In this document: positions 7,312 to 16,200 of the stretch, one piece after another
How the letters are laid out: the number at the start of each line of letters is the position of its first letter
Numbering within the stretch: position 1 is the stretch's first letter
From: Maribacter sp.
GTDB taxonomy: Bacteria; Bacteroidota; Bacteroidia; Flavobacteriales; Flavobacteriaceae
Direction: 5' to 3'
DNA length: 29,586 nucleotides
Assembly: GCA_018679695.1 (NCBI GenBank)
Contig: JAHHKH010000322.1
Coordinates: forward strand, 1-29,586
Translations under genes and position numbers: made by a program
Notes under the pieces: generated by a model
Seen by the model: the letters and a program-made list of their open reading frames with translations, nothing else
Database searches by the model: none
Told to the model about the DNA's origin: nothing

Positions 7312-7342
7312 TTTAGCTATTCGGCCGTATGCCGTATCTTTG
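7312..7342 (+). promoter_or_regulatory. Candidate promoter of the mrp-nifU unit
   Basis: -7 box TATCTTTG at 7335-7342 (exact TAnnTTTG) with TTTA at 7312-7315, 19 nt upstream, in the -33 position. Transcription would start near 7348, leaving a ~20 nt leader to the ATG at 7369. A tandem repeat GCCGTAT GCCGTAT (7324-7337) runs into the -7 box and might be a binding site. Confidence 0.5.
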
Positions 7343-7368
7343 TTGTTTAGAATGAATATATATAAAGT

Positions 7369-8508
7369 ATGAAGATCCATAAACAAGATATCCTTAAAGC
7401 ACTGGAGCATATAACAGTTCCTGGTGAAGGTCAAAATATGATCGAGAGTGGGGCAGTAAAGAATGTTCAGATATTTGGTGACGAGGTCGAGATAGATATT
7501 ACCATTAAAAACCCCAGTCTTCAAGCGAGAAAGAAGACCGAAGTGGAAATTCTAAAGATAATCCATAGTGAGGTCTATGAGAAGGCAAAGATTAAAATAA
7601 ACGTAAAGGTCGATGCACCGTCAAAACCCCAAGTAAATGAGATAAAGGGGAAACCGCTACCTGGAATTCAGAATATAATTGCTGTCGCCTCGGGCAAAGG
7701 TGGGGTAGGTAAATCCACGGTTACTGCTAATCTCGCTGTCACTTTGGCCAAAATGGGATTTAAGGTTGGGCTATTGGATGCAGATATTTATGGGCCATCA
7801 ATGCCGATAATGTTCGATGTTACCCACGAAAAGCCATTGGCAGTTACAATTGACGGAAAGTCAAAAATGAAACCCGTAGAGAACTATGGGGTTAAATTGT
7901 TATCTATTGGATTTTTTACCGAACCGAGCCAGGCTGTGATATGGAGAGGGCCTATGGCGGCAAAGGCACTGAATCAAATGATTTTTGATGCCCATTGGGG
8001 AGAACTGGATTTTCTGTTGGTTGATTTACCTCCAGGGACCGGGGATATTCATTTAAGCATTATGCAGGCTATGCCCGTAACTGGCGCGGTGGTTATTAGT
8101 ACACCTCAAGAAGTTGCATTGGCGGATGCCCGTAAGGGAGTCGCTATGTTCCAACAAGAGTCCATTAATGTTCCCGTTTTAGGAATTATTGAGAATATGG
8201 CTTATTTTACGCCCGAGGAATTACCCGATAATAAGTATTATATTTTTGGAAAAGAAGGGGCAAAGCATCTTGCAGAGGATTTGAGTGTTTCCTTTTTAGG
8301 GGAAGTACCTTTGGTACAAAGTATTCGTGAAGCAGGTGATGTTGGTAGACCGGCTGCTCTGCAGACGGCTACCCCTATTGAATCTGCCTTTGAGGAAATT
8401 ACCCGAAATGTGGTGCAGGAATTGGTAAGTAGAAATAAAAGTTTACCACCAACTGAAGCTATTAAGATTACTACGATGGCAGGTTGCTCAGCAGTTAATA
8501 AGAAGTAA
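7369..8508 (+). CDS. Mrp/ApbC-family P-loop ATPase, Fe-S cluster carrier
   Basis: 379 aa. The N-terminal ~80 residues are a MIP18/DUF59-type domain, followed by a ParA/MinD-like ATPase domain from about residue 100. The deviant Walker A GKGGVGKS is at 109-116, the Walker A' region is LLDADIYGPS, and switch motif LVDLPPGTGD is intact. Family members bind and transfer Fe-S clusters to apoproteins in an ATP-dependent way. E. coli-type Mrp has a CXXC that ligates the bridging cluster; here the corresponding region reads ENMAYFTPEELPDNKYY, with no cysteine. The only cysteine of the protein is near the C terminus (TMAGCSAV). Bacteroidota relatives share this, so it is a lineage trait. It is followed 2 nt later by a NifU-domain protein that does have a CXXC, suggesting they act together. 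Confidence 0.92.
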   Translation: MKIHKQDILKALEHITVPGEGQNMIESGAVKNVQIFGDEVEIDITIKNPSLQARKKTEVEILKIIHSEVYEKAKIKINVKVDAPSKPQVNEIKGKPLPGIQNIIAVASGKGGVGKSTVTANLAVTLAKMGFKVGLLDADIYGPSMPIMFDVTHEKPLAVTIDGKSKMKPVENYGVKLLSIGFFTEPSQAVIWRGPMAAKALNQMIFDAHWGELDFLLVDLPPGTGDIHLSIMQAMPVTGAVVISTPQEVALADARKGVAMFQQESINVPVLGIIENMAYFTPEELPDNKYYIFGKEGAKHLAEDLSVSFLGEVPLVQSIREAGDVGRPAALQTATPIESAFEEITRNVVQELVSRNKSLPPTEAIKITTMAGCSAVNKK

Positions 8509-8510
8509 GT

Positions 8511-8750
8511 ATGACATCAGATGAAATAAGGACCAATGTAGAAAAAGCGCTCGATGAGATCCGCCCTTTTCTTCAAAGTGATGGCGGTGATATTGAGCTT
8601 ATTTCAATTGATAACGATACGCTTGTCAAGGTTAAACTCCAAGGGGCATGTGTGGGTTGTACAGTGAACCAAATGACGTTGAAAAGTGGTGTCGAAATGA
8701 CGATTAAAAAATACGCACCCCAAATCGTGGAAGTCGTTAATCTGGACTAG
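8511..8750 (+). CDS. NifU C-terminal-domain (Nfu-type) Fe-S scaffold/carrier protein
   Basis: 79 aa, a free-standing NifU C-terminal domain. The cluster-binding CXXC is C47-V-G-C50, in the family context LQGACVGCTVNQMTLKSGVE; the earlier FLQSDGGDIELI segment is equally typical. Such proteins hold a [4Fe-4S] cluster at a dimer interface and deliver it to target enzymes. The gene begins 2 nt after mrp, so the pair is translated from one message. Complex I, with its many Fe-S clusters, is encoded in the same window, though no direct link can be shown. The convergent GH9 gene ends 41 nt downstream. Confidence 0.93.
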   Translation: MTSDEIRTNVEKALDEIRPFLQSDGGDIELISIDNDTLVKVKLQGACVGCTVNQMTLKSGVEMTIKKYAPQIVEVVNLD

Positions 8751-8791
8751 ACATAATCTTCATTATCATATTCAATACCCTAAGATTTCTT

Positions 8792-10582
8792 TTATTCGGT
8801 TTTGGCTGCCAAATAGGCCATCATTATAATTGATCCTGCAGTGCCATCCATAGTAGGCTCATTGGTTGAATAGTCCCCAATATCATCATGATAGACAACA
8901 TAATTGTTCTGGAAGGCTGCAAACTCATCAGGTTCGTTCAAATGCAAACCCTTAAGGGATTTGAAAATGGTGCTGTAGACAGGACCGTCGACCAATCCGC
9001 CAGGAACCTGTTTTTTGCCTAAGGCCCAAGTGCTCGTGTGTACATCAAAGGGGTACTCTCCATGCGCTGGCATCATTGTGAACATACTCGTGCCCCAAGG
9101 ATTTCGTCCAAAAAGCCAGTCTCGTTGCTCTAGCATGAAAGTTGAATAGGTCGTATCCCCGGTCATTTTCGCGTACAGGATACCTTGGGTGATCAAACTG
9201 GTCAATAAATTGTTCGAACACCAAATAAAAGGAACCCCAATGTTGTATGGATTTGATTTTCCACGCCTAACAATGTCTTCAATGCCGCTTTTGTAATAAT
9301 TGGCCAAGGTTTTCTTGAAGTTTGAATCAACATGTTCATACAATGCATAATGCCCAATATTTACAAATGGATAGTACTCATAATGTAGTACGGAATCGTA
9401 AGGCATCCACGAAACCGTATTTGCCATTATCGCATATTTTTTGGCATCTTCTAGATAGGCCTTGTTTTTGGTCGTTTTGTAAAGTTCTGCGGCTCCCCAC
9501 TCCATGTCATCTGCCCATGTTTTTTCAGCGTACCTATAGGGCGCGCCATAGGAGTTGCCTTGTTGGAACCCTTCTTTATCCTTTCCTAGTTTATAGAGTG
9601 ACTTAGCCGTTTTTAAACAAATAGCCGAAAATATGGGATCTTGCAAATCCTTTTTCCATATTCGGGCTGCTATGGCCATCGCAGCAGCTGAGCGACCAGC
9701 CAGATTGGAGATTCCTGTAGCCTCACTTTTGTACTTGTTCAAGCCTTGTGGTGAGCCGGTGGCGAAGTAGGCTGTTCTATAGCTATTAGGCCCCCAACCA
9801 TAATCGGAATTGTCATTGTCGGGCATTTTCCATCCCCTATGGTCACGATCATCGGCAATCTGGTGAATTAATTGACCAGGTTGGCTTTGCAGCTTCAAGA
9901 TCCAATCGAGTCCCCACTTTGCCTCGTCCAAGACGTCTGCAATATTGTTCGAAATCGGTTGTCCAAGATGGTTGTAACTATCGACAAAGGTTTCGGGAAA
10001 CAGGTCGTAAGCTTTCAACATATGGGCTGTGGCGTAACTTCCCGTAATCAAATATTTTAATTGATCCCCGGCATCGTGCCAACCTCCCGTCGCATCGACA
10101 AAGGTTGAATCTGGCATAGGGCCATAAAATGACCTGCCGTCCCCTTGATGGCAGACTATATCGAAAAAAGGATTATACCCACATCGCTGCTGCCGCATGA
10201 ACTCCAATAATAATTCGGATTTATTTTTATATGTCTTTCTAGATATTTTGAAAAACAGGGAAGCAGCGGTTGTATTTTTAGTTTGTAATCGATATTCACC
10301 CTCTTCGCTGATTGCACTAAAATCTATTTCATAGTAAAACTTAAAAGTTCCCCAACCTTTCGTATTTATTTCTTTAGGTCTGAAGCGCGCAATAATCCGG
10401 TTTTCTGTTGTATTTACAAGTAGAATCTTTTCAGTGATGGCATTGTTTGAAAAGAGAAGTGCGATTTTAGGTTCCTCGGGCAAATACCCCATCTGATTTA
10501 TTCTGAAGTGTATGGCATCAGGTTCGGTAGCGGACGACAAAAGCTTAGATAGTGTAAACGCAAGAATATATAGCCTGAACAT
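8792..10582 (-). CDS. Glycoside hydrolase family 9 protein (endoglucanase-like)
   Basis: 596 aa with a short signal peptide (about residues 1-18). Residues ~25-112 form the Ig-like CelD_N domain (RINQMGYLPEEPK at its start), followed by the (alpha/alpha)6 GH9 catalytic domain. The GH9 aspartate motif WHDAGDQ is at 168-174 and should include the catalytic base. LFGRNPWGTSM is the central signature, and the C-terminal signature DIGDYSTNEPTMDG carries the proton donor at E575. GH9 members cut cellulose or other beta-1,4-glucans; some are exo-glucosaminidases. The substrate here is not determined: no SusC/SusD pair or carbohydrate-binding module is present, so it is not a classic PUL. The ATG at 10582 is taken; the codon before it is TTG. 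It is third in a probable operon with a deacetylase and an ABC exporter. Confidence 0.9.
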   Translation of the reverse strand: MFRLYILAFTLSKLLSSATEPDAIHFRINQMGYLPEEPKIALLFSNNAITEKILLVNTTENRIIARFRPKEINTKGWGTFKFYYEIDFSAISEEGEYRLQTKNTTAASLFFKISRKTYKNKSELLLEFMRQQRCGYNPFFDIVCHQGDGRSFYGPMPDSTFVDATGGWHDAGDQLKYLITGSYATAHMLKAYDLFPETFVDSYNHLGQPISNNIADVLDEAKWGLDWILKLQSQPGQLIHQIADDRDHRGWKMPDNDNSDYGWGPNSYRTAYFATGSPQGLNKYKSEATGISNLAGRSAAAMAIAARIWKKDLQDPIFSAICLKTAKSLYKLGKDKEGFQQGNSYGAPYRYAEKTWADDMEWGAAELYKTTKNKAYLEDAKKYAIMANTVSWMPYDSVLHYEYYPFVNIGHYALYEHVDSNFKKTLANYYKSGIEDIVRRGKSNPYNIGVPFIWCSNNLLTSLITQGILYAKMTGDTTYSTFMLEQRDWLFGRNPWGTSMFTMMPAHGEYPFDVHTSTWALGKKQVPGGLVDGPVYSTIFKSLKGLHLNEPDEFAAFQNNYVVYHDDIGDYSTNEPTMDGTAGSIIMMAYLAAKTE

Positions 10583-10622
10583 CAAGTTGATTTAAAGCAT
10601 AAACATAAATATAATGCTAAAC

Positions 10623-11426
10623 TCAATCCTTTGCAAGATGTTCTTCCAATCCGACAATCTTATAATGTTTTGATCTTAAAAATAGGATAAGGTCTTCCAT
10701 TCGATAATAGAACTTGTCTTTACGTTTTGGATCGGTACCCATATGCATTAACAATAAAAAACCGTTTAGTCCATTTGGCTGGGTCTTATCATAGTCTACA
10801 ATACTTTGATAAATTTCATTGCTATCCCTATAATTGTTCATTTCTGGGGTGGTATAATCAGCATGTGACAAAGTACCATGGGTCATATTGACCAATTGAA
10901 GCCCATAATCCGTGGTCCAATCAACAATTTGTTCATTATACCACTCATAGGGAGGCAAAAAATAAAGTGCATCAACTTTCTTGATGCCAAAACGTTTCAT
11001 CTCCTTGTAATTCTTATCGAGATCGGTAATGAATTCCTCTCGAGTAACCAATAGACTATCACGTTTTTCCCAATCACAATAAAGCAGATGTGCATCAGAA
11101 TGTGCCCCCACATAATGGCCCTCTTTAATCAGGTTCTCGATAATCACTTTAAATTTGGAATCTCTAAAAAAGTTACCTGTTAAAAAAAAGGAAGCTTTTA
11201 CATTGTATTTTGTGAGTATTGTTCTTATTTGATCAGCACCATCGGCGAATTCATCACCGGTAAAAACCAAAGAAAGCTCTTTTATGGTGCTATCCCCGCG
11301 CACTATAGCTCCATATTGGGTTGTAAATGACTTTTCGAACCTTGTTTTACAACACAGAAATAGGACAGAAACCGCGGTAAAACAAAATAGGGCTAAAAGT
11401 CTCTTTGTTTTTGGAAATTTGTTCAT
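10623..11426 (-). CDS. Polysaccharide deacetylase-like (CE4/NodB fold), divergent, membrane-attached or lipoprotein
   Basis: 267 aa. A hydrophobic N-terminal segment (8-26) ends in LFLCC, which could be an atypical lipobox or a membrane anchor. The NodB core is divergent but recognisable. Motif 1 is TGDEFADG at 56-63 in place of TFDDG. Motif 2 is the metal-binding HSDAH at 109-113 (HxxxH with S/T), and motif 3 is LPPYEWYN at 157-164 in place of RPPYG. LLLMHMG near the C terminus is motif 5. CE4 enzymes remove N- or O-acetyl groups from chitin oligomers, peptidoglycan or other polysaccharides. With the HxxxH pair intact, activity is plausible. It lies 40 nt upstream of the GH9 gene and 16 nt downstream of the ABC exporter, so the hydrolase and deacetylase may act on one acetylated glycan. 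Confidence 0.82.
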   Translation of the reverse strand: MNKFPKTKRLLALFCFTAVSVLFLCCKTRFEKSFTTQYGAIVRGDSTIKELSLVFTGDEFADGADQIRTILTKYNVKASFFLTGNFFRDSKFKVIIENLIKEGHYVGAHSDAHLLYCDWEKRDSLLVTREEFITDLDKNYKEMKRFGIKKVDALYFLPPYEWYNEQIVDWTTDYGLQLVNMTHGTLSHADYTTPEMNNYRDSNEIYQSIVDYDKTQPNGLNGFLLLMHMGTDPKRKDKFYYRMEDLILFLRSKHYKIVGLEEHLAKD

Positions 11427-11442
11427 ACATCGATGTTAAACT

Positions 11443-13182
11443 CTAAATTCTCGCCTGGTACGTAAACAAATTATAGTACCTGCCTTCTTTGGCAATAAGT
11501 TCATCATGGGTGCCTTGTTCCGCAATTCTTCCATTTTCAATGACCAAAATCTGATTGGCCTTGCGAATAGTGCTCAATCTATGTGCAATGACAAAAGTGG
11601 TTCTTCCTTCCGTAAGCGTGGCCAAACTCTTTTGAATTAAAGCTTCACTTTCTGTATCCAAATTCGATGTGGCTTCATCTAAAATCAATATTTTGGGATT
11701 TGCCAAGACTGCCCTCGCAATGGCGATACGTTGGCGTTGACCTCCGGATAACTTGATACCACGTTCCCCGATAAGAGTTTCCAATCCGTCATCGAAACGT
11801 TGTGTAAATTCATCGACATAAGCGGCTTTGACAGCTTGTTGAAGTTCATCTTCGGAGGCATTGGGCCGCGGAAAAAGGATGTTTTCCCTAATGGTTCCTT
11901 CAAATAAAAAATCATCTTGAAGCACTACGCCCAAGTGCTGCCTAAAGCTGTTAAGGTTAACTTTTGACAGGTCTTTTCCATCGATGGTTATCATACCGGA
12001 TTGTGGATTTAAAAAACTGGCTGCCAGTCCAGCAATGGTACTTTTACCGGATCCGGAACTCCCCACCAGGGCCACCACCGATCCCGATTTCACTTCAAAG
12101 GAGATATTGTGAAGTACCTCTTTTTCTTCTTCATAAGCAAAGGAAACATTCTCAAATGCCATATCCCCTTTAACAATATCCAATAAGATTATCCGTTCTT
12201 TCTCATCGGCCTCAGGAGTCATATTCATTAGCTCCTCGGTTCGATCCAAACCTGCCAATGCTTCTGTCAATTGACTTCCTATGTTGCTCATCTGCACTAT
12301 AGGGGCAACCATTAATGCCAATAGGAAAGTGAATTCAAAATACTCTCCTGTTGTAAGTTCACCGTTCATCATTTTGTAACCTCCGTAGCCCATCATAATA
12401 GCTGTAGTAGCAAGACCAAGGAGAAAAGTAGATGAACTGGTCATTACAGCCGTTGCGGTTAGACTTTTCTTTACATTTCGGAATAATCTTTCAACTCCTT
12501 TTTCGAAAACCTTTCCTTCTTGCGCTTCAGCATTAAAACCTTTAATAACCCTTATCCCTCCCAAAGTCTCTGTTAACCTTCCTTTCACTTCGGCATTGAT
12601 TTTTCCTCTATCCCTAAAAACCGGCCTAATGATCTTAAAGGCTTTAAGTGCAATTAGGGCAAATAAAATCAATGGGAACAAGGTTAACAGGGTCATTCCC
12701 GGGCTAATGCCCAATAATAGGATTAATGAAACCACCGCGGTAATCGTACCTCCTACAAGTTGTACTAAACCTGTTCCGATCAAATTGCGAACCCCTTCCA
12801 CATCGCTCATTATTCGGGAGACCAGGGCTCCTGATTTGGTATTGTCAAAGAAACGGGTGGGCAGTGTTAATACCTTTTTTTGCACTTTTGCCCGCAATTC
12901 GGAAATCATAAACTGTGCTTGTATACTAAGTACTTTGGTCAATAAAAATGAGGTTATGGCCTGGATGAAGAAAGAGATTACCACCACTACCACTAAAACC
13001 TTTAAAAACGCCATGTCTTTGTTAGGTACTATATCATCCATTAAATATTTCAATGACATGGGTGCAACAAAACTAGCTGCACGGCCAATTATAATGAGAA
13101 CCAAACCAATAAATACCAAATTTCTTCTAGGCCAAACAATGGTTTTAAAGGCCGTTAAAATGCTTACTTTTTTATTTGACAT
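11443..13182 (-). CDS. ABC exporter, fused membrane and ATPase domains (MsbA-like)
   Basis: 579 aa half-transporter that would work as a homodimer in the inner membrane. Residues ~1-310 form a type I exporter membrane domain with six helices, with the coupling-region sequence GGIRVIKGFNAE in the middle. The ATPase domain follows. Walker A GSSGSGKST is near 375, the ABC signature LSGGQRQR near 477, Walker B ILILDEATSNLD just after, and the H-loop FVIAHRLSTI. All are intact. Substrates of this subfamily include lipid A-like lipids, glycolipids, drugs and peptides; none can be chosen from sequence alone. It is the first gene of a minus-strand unit whose next two genes act on polysaccharides, so export of a lipid-linked sugar is possible but is inference. 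Confidence 0.9.
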   Translation of the reverse strand: MSNKKVSILTAFKTIVWPRRNLVFIGLVLIIIGRAASFVAPMSLKYLMDDIVPNKDMAFLKVLVVVVVISFFIQAITSFLLTKVLSIQAQFMISELRAKVQKKVLTLPTRFFDNTKSGALVSRIMSDVEGVRNLIGTGLVQLVGGTITAVVSLILLLGISPGMTLLTLFPLILFALIALKAFKIIRPVFRDRGKINAEVKGRLTETLGGIRVIKGFNAEAQEGKVFEKGVERLFRNVKKSLTATAVMTSSSTFLLGLATTAIMMGYGGYKMMNGELTTGEYFEFTFLLALMVAPIVQMSNIGSQLTEALAGLDRTEELMNMTPEADEKERIILLDIVKGDMAFENVSFAYEEEKEVLHNISFEVKSGSVVALVGSSGSGKSTIAGLAASFLNPQSGMITIDGKDLSKVNLNSFRQHLGVVLQDDFLFEGTIRENILFPRPNASEDELQQAVKAAYVDEFTQRFDDGLETLIGERGIKLSGGQRQRIAIARAVLANPKILILDEATSNLDTESEALIQKSLATLTEGRTTFVIAHRLSTIRKANQILVIENGRIAEQGTHDELIAKEGRYYNLFTYQARI

Positions 13183-13337
13183 TGATTGAAAAGTTCATTT
13201 TTAGAAAAGATGCAAGTTACTGTAAATTTATATGGTTTTGGGGGTAGGAATGAAACCCCTCTGAATAATGATAAAAAATTAGTATATCAAAAGCAAGTCT
13301 ATTATTTTCACATTACATTGTTTAAAAACGATATATT

Positions 13338-15509
13338 ATGAGGTTATTGAATGCGTTCTTTTTCCTATTTCTTCTTTCCTGTTCTGTCGAGAATATAAAT
13401 GAGGAAGTTTTAAGTTGGAAGGCCCAAGCCGAAAATATTACTATAATCCGCGATGATTTTGGGGTGCCGCATATTTATGGGAAAACTGATGCCGATGCAG
13501 TCTTTGGGTTACTTTATGCCCAATGTGAGGACGATTTTAATCGCGTTGAACAGAATTATATTTGGGCGACAGGAAGATTGGCCGAAGTCGATGGGCAAAA
13601 AGCTTTGTATAGCGATTTACGTGCAAAATTGTTTATGACCGAAGAGGAAGCCAAAACCAATTATAATGAAAGTCCGGAATGGTTGAAAGAACTCTGTGAT
13701 GCCTTTGCTGATGGCATCAATTATTACTTGTATACCCATCCCGAGGTCAAACCTAAATTACTGACCCGTTTTGAGCCTTGGATGCCTATGTATTTTAGTG
13801 AAGGTTCTATTGGGGGAGATATCGAACGCATTTCAACGAAAAAAATCAAAACATTTTATGAAAGCGGGATGCAACTACCGGAAATGGAAGAATTGAAAAT
13901 TAGAAAGGAAAAAGTAATGGCCGAACCCCAGGGATCTAACGGCATTGCAATTTCCGGCAAATTGACTGAATCTGGTAATGCAATGCTCCTGATAAACCCT
14001 CACACCTCATTTTTCTTTAGGGGAGAGGTACATGTGGTCAGTGAGGAGGGTCTCAATGCCTATGGAGCGGTGACTTGGGGGCAGTTTTTCGTCTATCAAG
14101 GTTTCAATGAAAAAACGGGATGGGTGCATACTTCGACCTATACCGATGTCATGGATGAATTTAAAGAAACCCTAGTTGAAATAGATGACAATCTTCTTTA
14201 TAAATATGGAGAGGAATTACGCCCTGTGGAGGAAACCAAAATCTCTTTAAAATATAAGGATGGCAATTCCTTGAAAGAAAAAACATTTCCTGCTTACCGC
14301 ACCCATCATGGACCCATTACCCACATGGTAGATGGCCAATGGACAGCTTCTGCCATGATGTGGGAACCTGTCAAAGCTTTGGAGCAATCCTATATTCGTA
14401 CAAAACAGAAGGGGTACAAAGGTTTTCGAGAGATGATGGATATTCGAACCAATTCTTCGAATAATACGGTTTATGCCGATTCAGAAGGGAATATTGCGTA
14501 TTTCCATGGAAATTTTGTGCCTAAACGTGATACCCAGTTCGATTATTCGCAACCTGTGGATGGGAGCAATCCTAAAACCGATTGGAAAGGACTGCATACG
14601 GTTGATGAGAATATCCTATTGTTGAATCCAGAAAACGGATGGCTACAAAATTGCAACTCAACACCCTATACCGCCGCTATGGAATTCAGTCCAAAAAAGG
14701 AAAATTATCCCTACTACATGTCTTTGGATAGAGAGAATTTCAGAGGAATCCATGCAATCCAATTGCTAAAGGATAGGAATGGTTATACTTTGGATAGTCT
14801 TATTAAATTGGCCCATGATCCGTATTTACCGGCTTTTGAAAAACTGATTCCCGGATTGGTGCAAGCATACGATTCCCAAGAATCACCGATGGAATTTGAA
14901 AGAGCTATTGAAGAACTTCGCAATTGGGATTATAGAACGTCCAAAGAATCAGTTGCAATGACTTTGGCGCATTATTATGGCACTTTATACTATCAACTTG
15001 GAGAACGTCCGGAAGGATTAACCTCGATGCAACTGGTCGAGTATTGGGGAAGTGATTCCTCGAACGATGAAAGACTAAACCTGTTTGCACAAGTCCTACT
15101 AAAATTGAAAATGGATTTCGGTACTTGGGAAATCCCTTGGGGTGAGGTGCATAGGTATCAACGATTAAATGGTGACATTCGCCAACCCTTTGATGACAGT
15201 AAACCCAGTATCCCTATTGGTTTTGCCTCTGGGCGATGGGGAGCACTGGCTGCTTATGGCGCACGCTACTCGAATAATACAAAGAAAATCTACGGCACCC
15301 GCGGTAATAGTTTTGTGGCTGTGGTTGAATTTGGTGAAAAGATAAAAGCTAAAAGTATCTTGGCCGGCGGACAAAGCGGTGACCCGGAATCACCACATTT
15401 CAATGATCAAGCTCAACGCTATGCGGATAAGCGGTTTAAAGAGGTGCCTTTTTATGAAGAGGATGTGCTTAAACGGGCAATAGAAACCTATAGGCCTGGA
15501 GAGCGGTAG
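13338..15509 (+). CDS. Penicillin acylase (Ntn-hydrolase) family lipoprotein
   Basis: 723 aa. The N terminus MRLLNAFFFLFLLSCS is a lipoprotein signal with Cys as mature residue 1, placing the enzyme on a membrane outside the cytoplasm. The alpha-chain region has IRDDFGVPHIYGKTDADAVFGLLYAQCEDDF, shown here as separate family hallmarks (GVPHIYG, GLLYAQ). The autocatalytic site is QGSNGIAISG, with Ser200 as the expected new N-terminal nucleophile. The beta chain would be 200-723 and contains the family segment GWLQNCNSTP. Members hydrolyse amide bonds of penicillins, acyl-homoserine lactones, cephalosporins or other N-acyl compounds; the natural substrate here is unknown. It is monocistronic by position: divergent from the ABC exporter (155 nt) and convergent with the next gene, with only 2 nt between their stops. 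Confidence 0.9.
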   Translation: MRLLNAFFFLFLLSCSVENINEEVLSWKAQAENITIIRDDFGVPHIYGKTDADAVFGLLYAQCEDDFNRVEQNYIWATGRLAEVDGQKALYSDLRAKLFMTEEEAKTNYNESPEWLKELCDAFADGINYYLYTHPEVKPKLLTRFEPWMPMYFSEGSIGGDIERISTKKIKTFYESGMQLPEMEELKIRKEKVMAEPQGSNGIAISGKLTESGNAMLLINPHTSFFFRGEVHVVSEEGLNAYGAVTWGQFFVYQGFNEKTGWVHTSTYTDVMDEFKETLVEIDDNLLYKYGEELRPVEETKISLKYKDGNSLKEKTFPAYRTHHGPITHMVDGQWTASAMMWEPVKALEQSYIRTKQKGYKGFREMMDIRTNSSNNTVYADSEGNIAYFHGNFVPKRDTQFDYSQPVDGSNPKTDWKGLHTVDENILLLNPENGWLQNCNSTPYTAAMEFSPKKENYPYYMSLDRENFRGIHAIQLLKDRNGYTLDSLIKLAHDPYLPAFEKLIPGLVQAYDSQESPMEFERAIEELRNWDYRTSKESVAMTLAHYYGTLYYQLGERPEGLTSMQLVEYWGSDSSNDERLNLFAQVLLKLKMDFGTWEIPWGEVHRYQRLNGDIRQPFDDSKPSIPIGFASGRWGALAAYGARYSNNTKKIYGTRGNSFVAVVEFGEKIKAKSILAGGQSGDPESPHFNDQAQRYADKRFKEVPFYEEDVLKRAIETYRPGER

Positions 15510-15511
15510 AA

Positions 15512-16168
15512 CTATTCTTTGGTAACTATTAAAGTAGCCTTGGAACCGGTGGATAACAGCCATTTATTGGAATAAATCAATTGCCCGGTATCGTCATAAA
15601 CATCGACCTGGGCCGTATTGGGACTGGCTGAGCCTTCATTAAGGGCTTCGAAATCCAAACGATTAAACCCTTTTTCCAAATCTACATTTACCCCTTTAAA
15701 ACTCCCAGTTAGTAAAACGTTATGGTCAATAACATGACCATTAACGGAAATCCTTACCCGATCACCGTCAACGTATTCATGATCTCGACAAACAATACCC
15801 ACAAATTTGCCATTGTTTTTTATATCACCTAAATATTGATCGCCGAACTTTTCTTTAGAGCCACCTTGCTTTTCCGACCTACCTATTTTTGGGTCGAGTT
15901 TTAGATTATGGCCGGCCTGGAGCATTTCATTATCAGGTAACATTTTAACAGGCAATCTGGTGAGCGAATCTTTTAGATTTAAGGTGGGCTTGTTATCTAT
16001 AATTGAAGGAATATTCAAGGCGGTGCCTTGTGAGGTATTATTGCTATCGTCGGGATTGGCCACAGTACCAATTTCCAGAGGTACATTATTGGGCAAGTCG
16101 GTCTGTGCATTCCCAAAAAAGGTAAGCATCAGGATAAAAGCAAGTATTGAAATATGCCGTGCAATCAT
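15512..16168 (-). CDS. Conserved secreted protein of unknown function
   Basis: 218 aa from the ATG at 16168, which gives a clean Sec signal peptide (MIARHISILAFILMLTFFGNAQ). Starts further upstream (16216, 16192) are unlikely because the -7 box at 16193-16200 places transcription start near 16187. After a low-complexity, Asn/Pro/Ser-rich region (about 23-100) the protein has a beta-rich C-terminal half: GIVCRDHEYVDGDRV, RISVNGHVI, then KGFNRLDFEALNEGSASPNTAQ, and a final strand ATLIVTKE. This C-terminal pattern recurs in flavobacterial secreted proteins, but I know of no assigned function. There is no T9SS sorting domain and no catalytic motif that I recognise. It could be a periplasmic or surface beta-sandwich protein. 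Confidence 0.75.
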   Translation of the reverse strand: MIARHISILAFILMLTFFGNAQTDLPNNVPLEIGTVANPDDSNNTSQGTALNIPSIIDNKPTLNLKDSLTRLPVKMLPDNEMLQAGHNLKLDPKIGRSEKQGGSKEKFGDQYLGDIKNNGKFVGIVCRDHEYVDGDRVRISVNGHVIDHNVLLTGSFKGVNVDLEKGFNRLDFEALNEGSASPNTAQVDVYDDTGQLIYSNKWLLSTGSKATLIVTKE

Positions 16169-16192
16169 CAGTGTGAACATAAAATTTCGCAT

Positions 16193-16200
16193 CAAAGATA
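16193..16200 (-). promoter_or_regulatory. Candidate -7 promoter box for the secreted unknown protein
   Basis: Minus-strand TATCTTTG, exact match to TAnnTTTG, 24 nt upstream of the ATG at 16168. No TTG at the ideal distance; TTTA stands 23 nt upstream. It lies between the alternative upstream starts and the preferred one, and so supports the shorter protein. Confidence 0.45.

Noticed and set aside
8792..11426. A polysaccharide utilisation locus
   Set aside because: No SusC/SusD, no surface glycan-binding protein and no dedicated regulator are nearby.
12596..13189. Open frame of 197 codons on the plus strand, antisense to the ABC exporter
   Set aside because: Composition is Thr/Ile/Lys-rich without domain logic; it mirrors the codons of the clearly real exporter gene, whose ATPase motifs are on the other strand.
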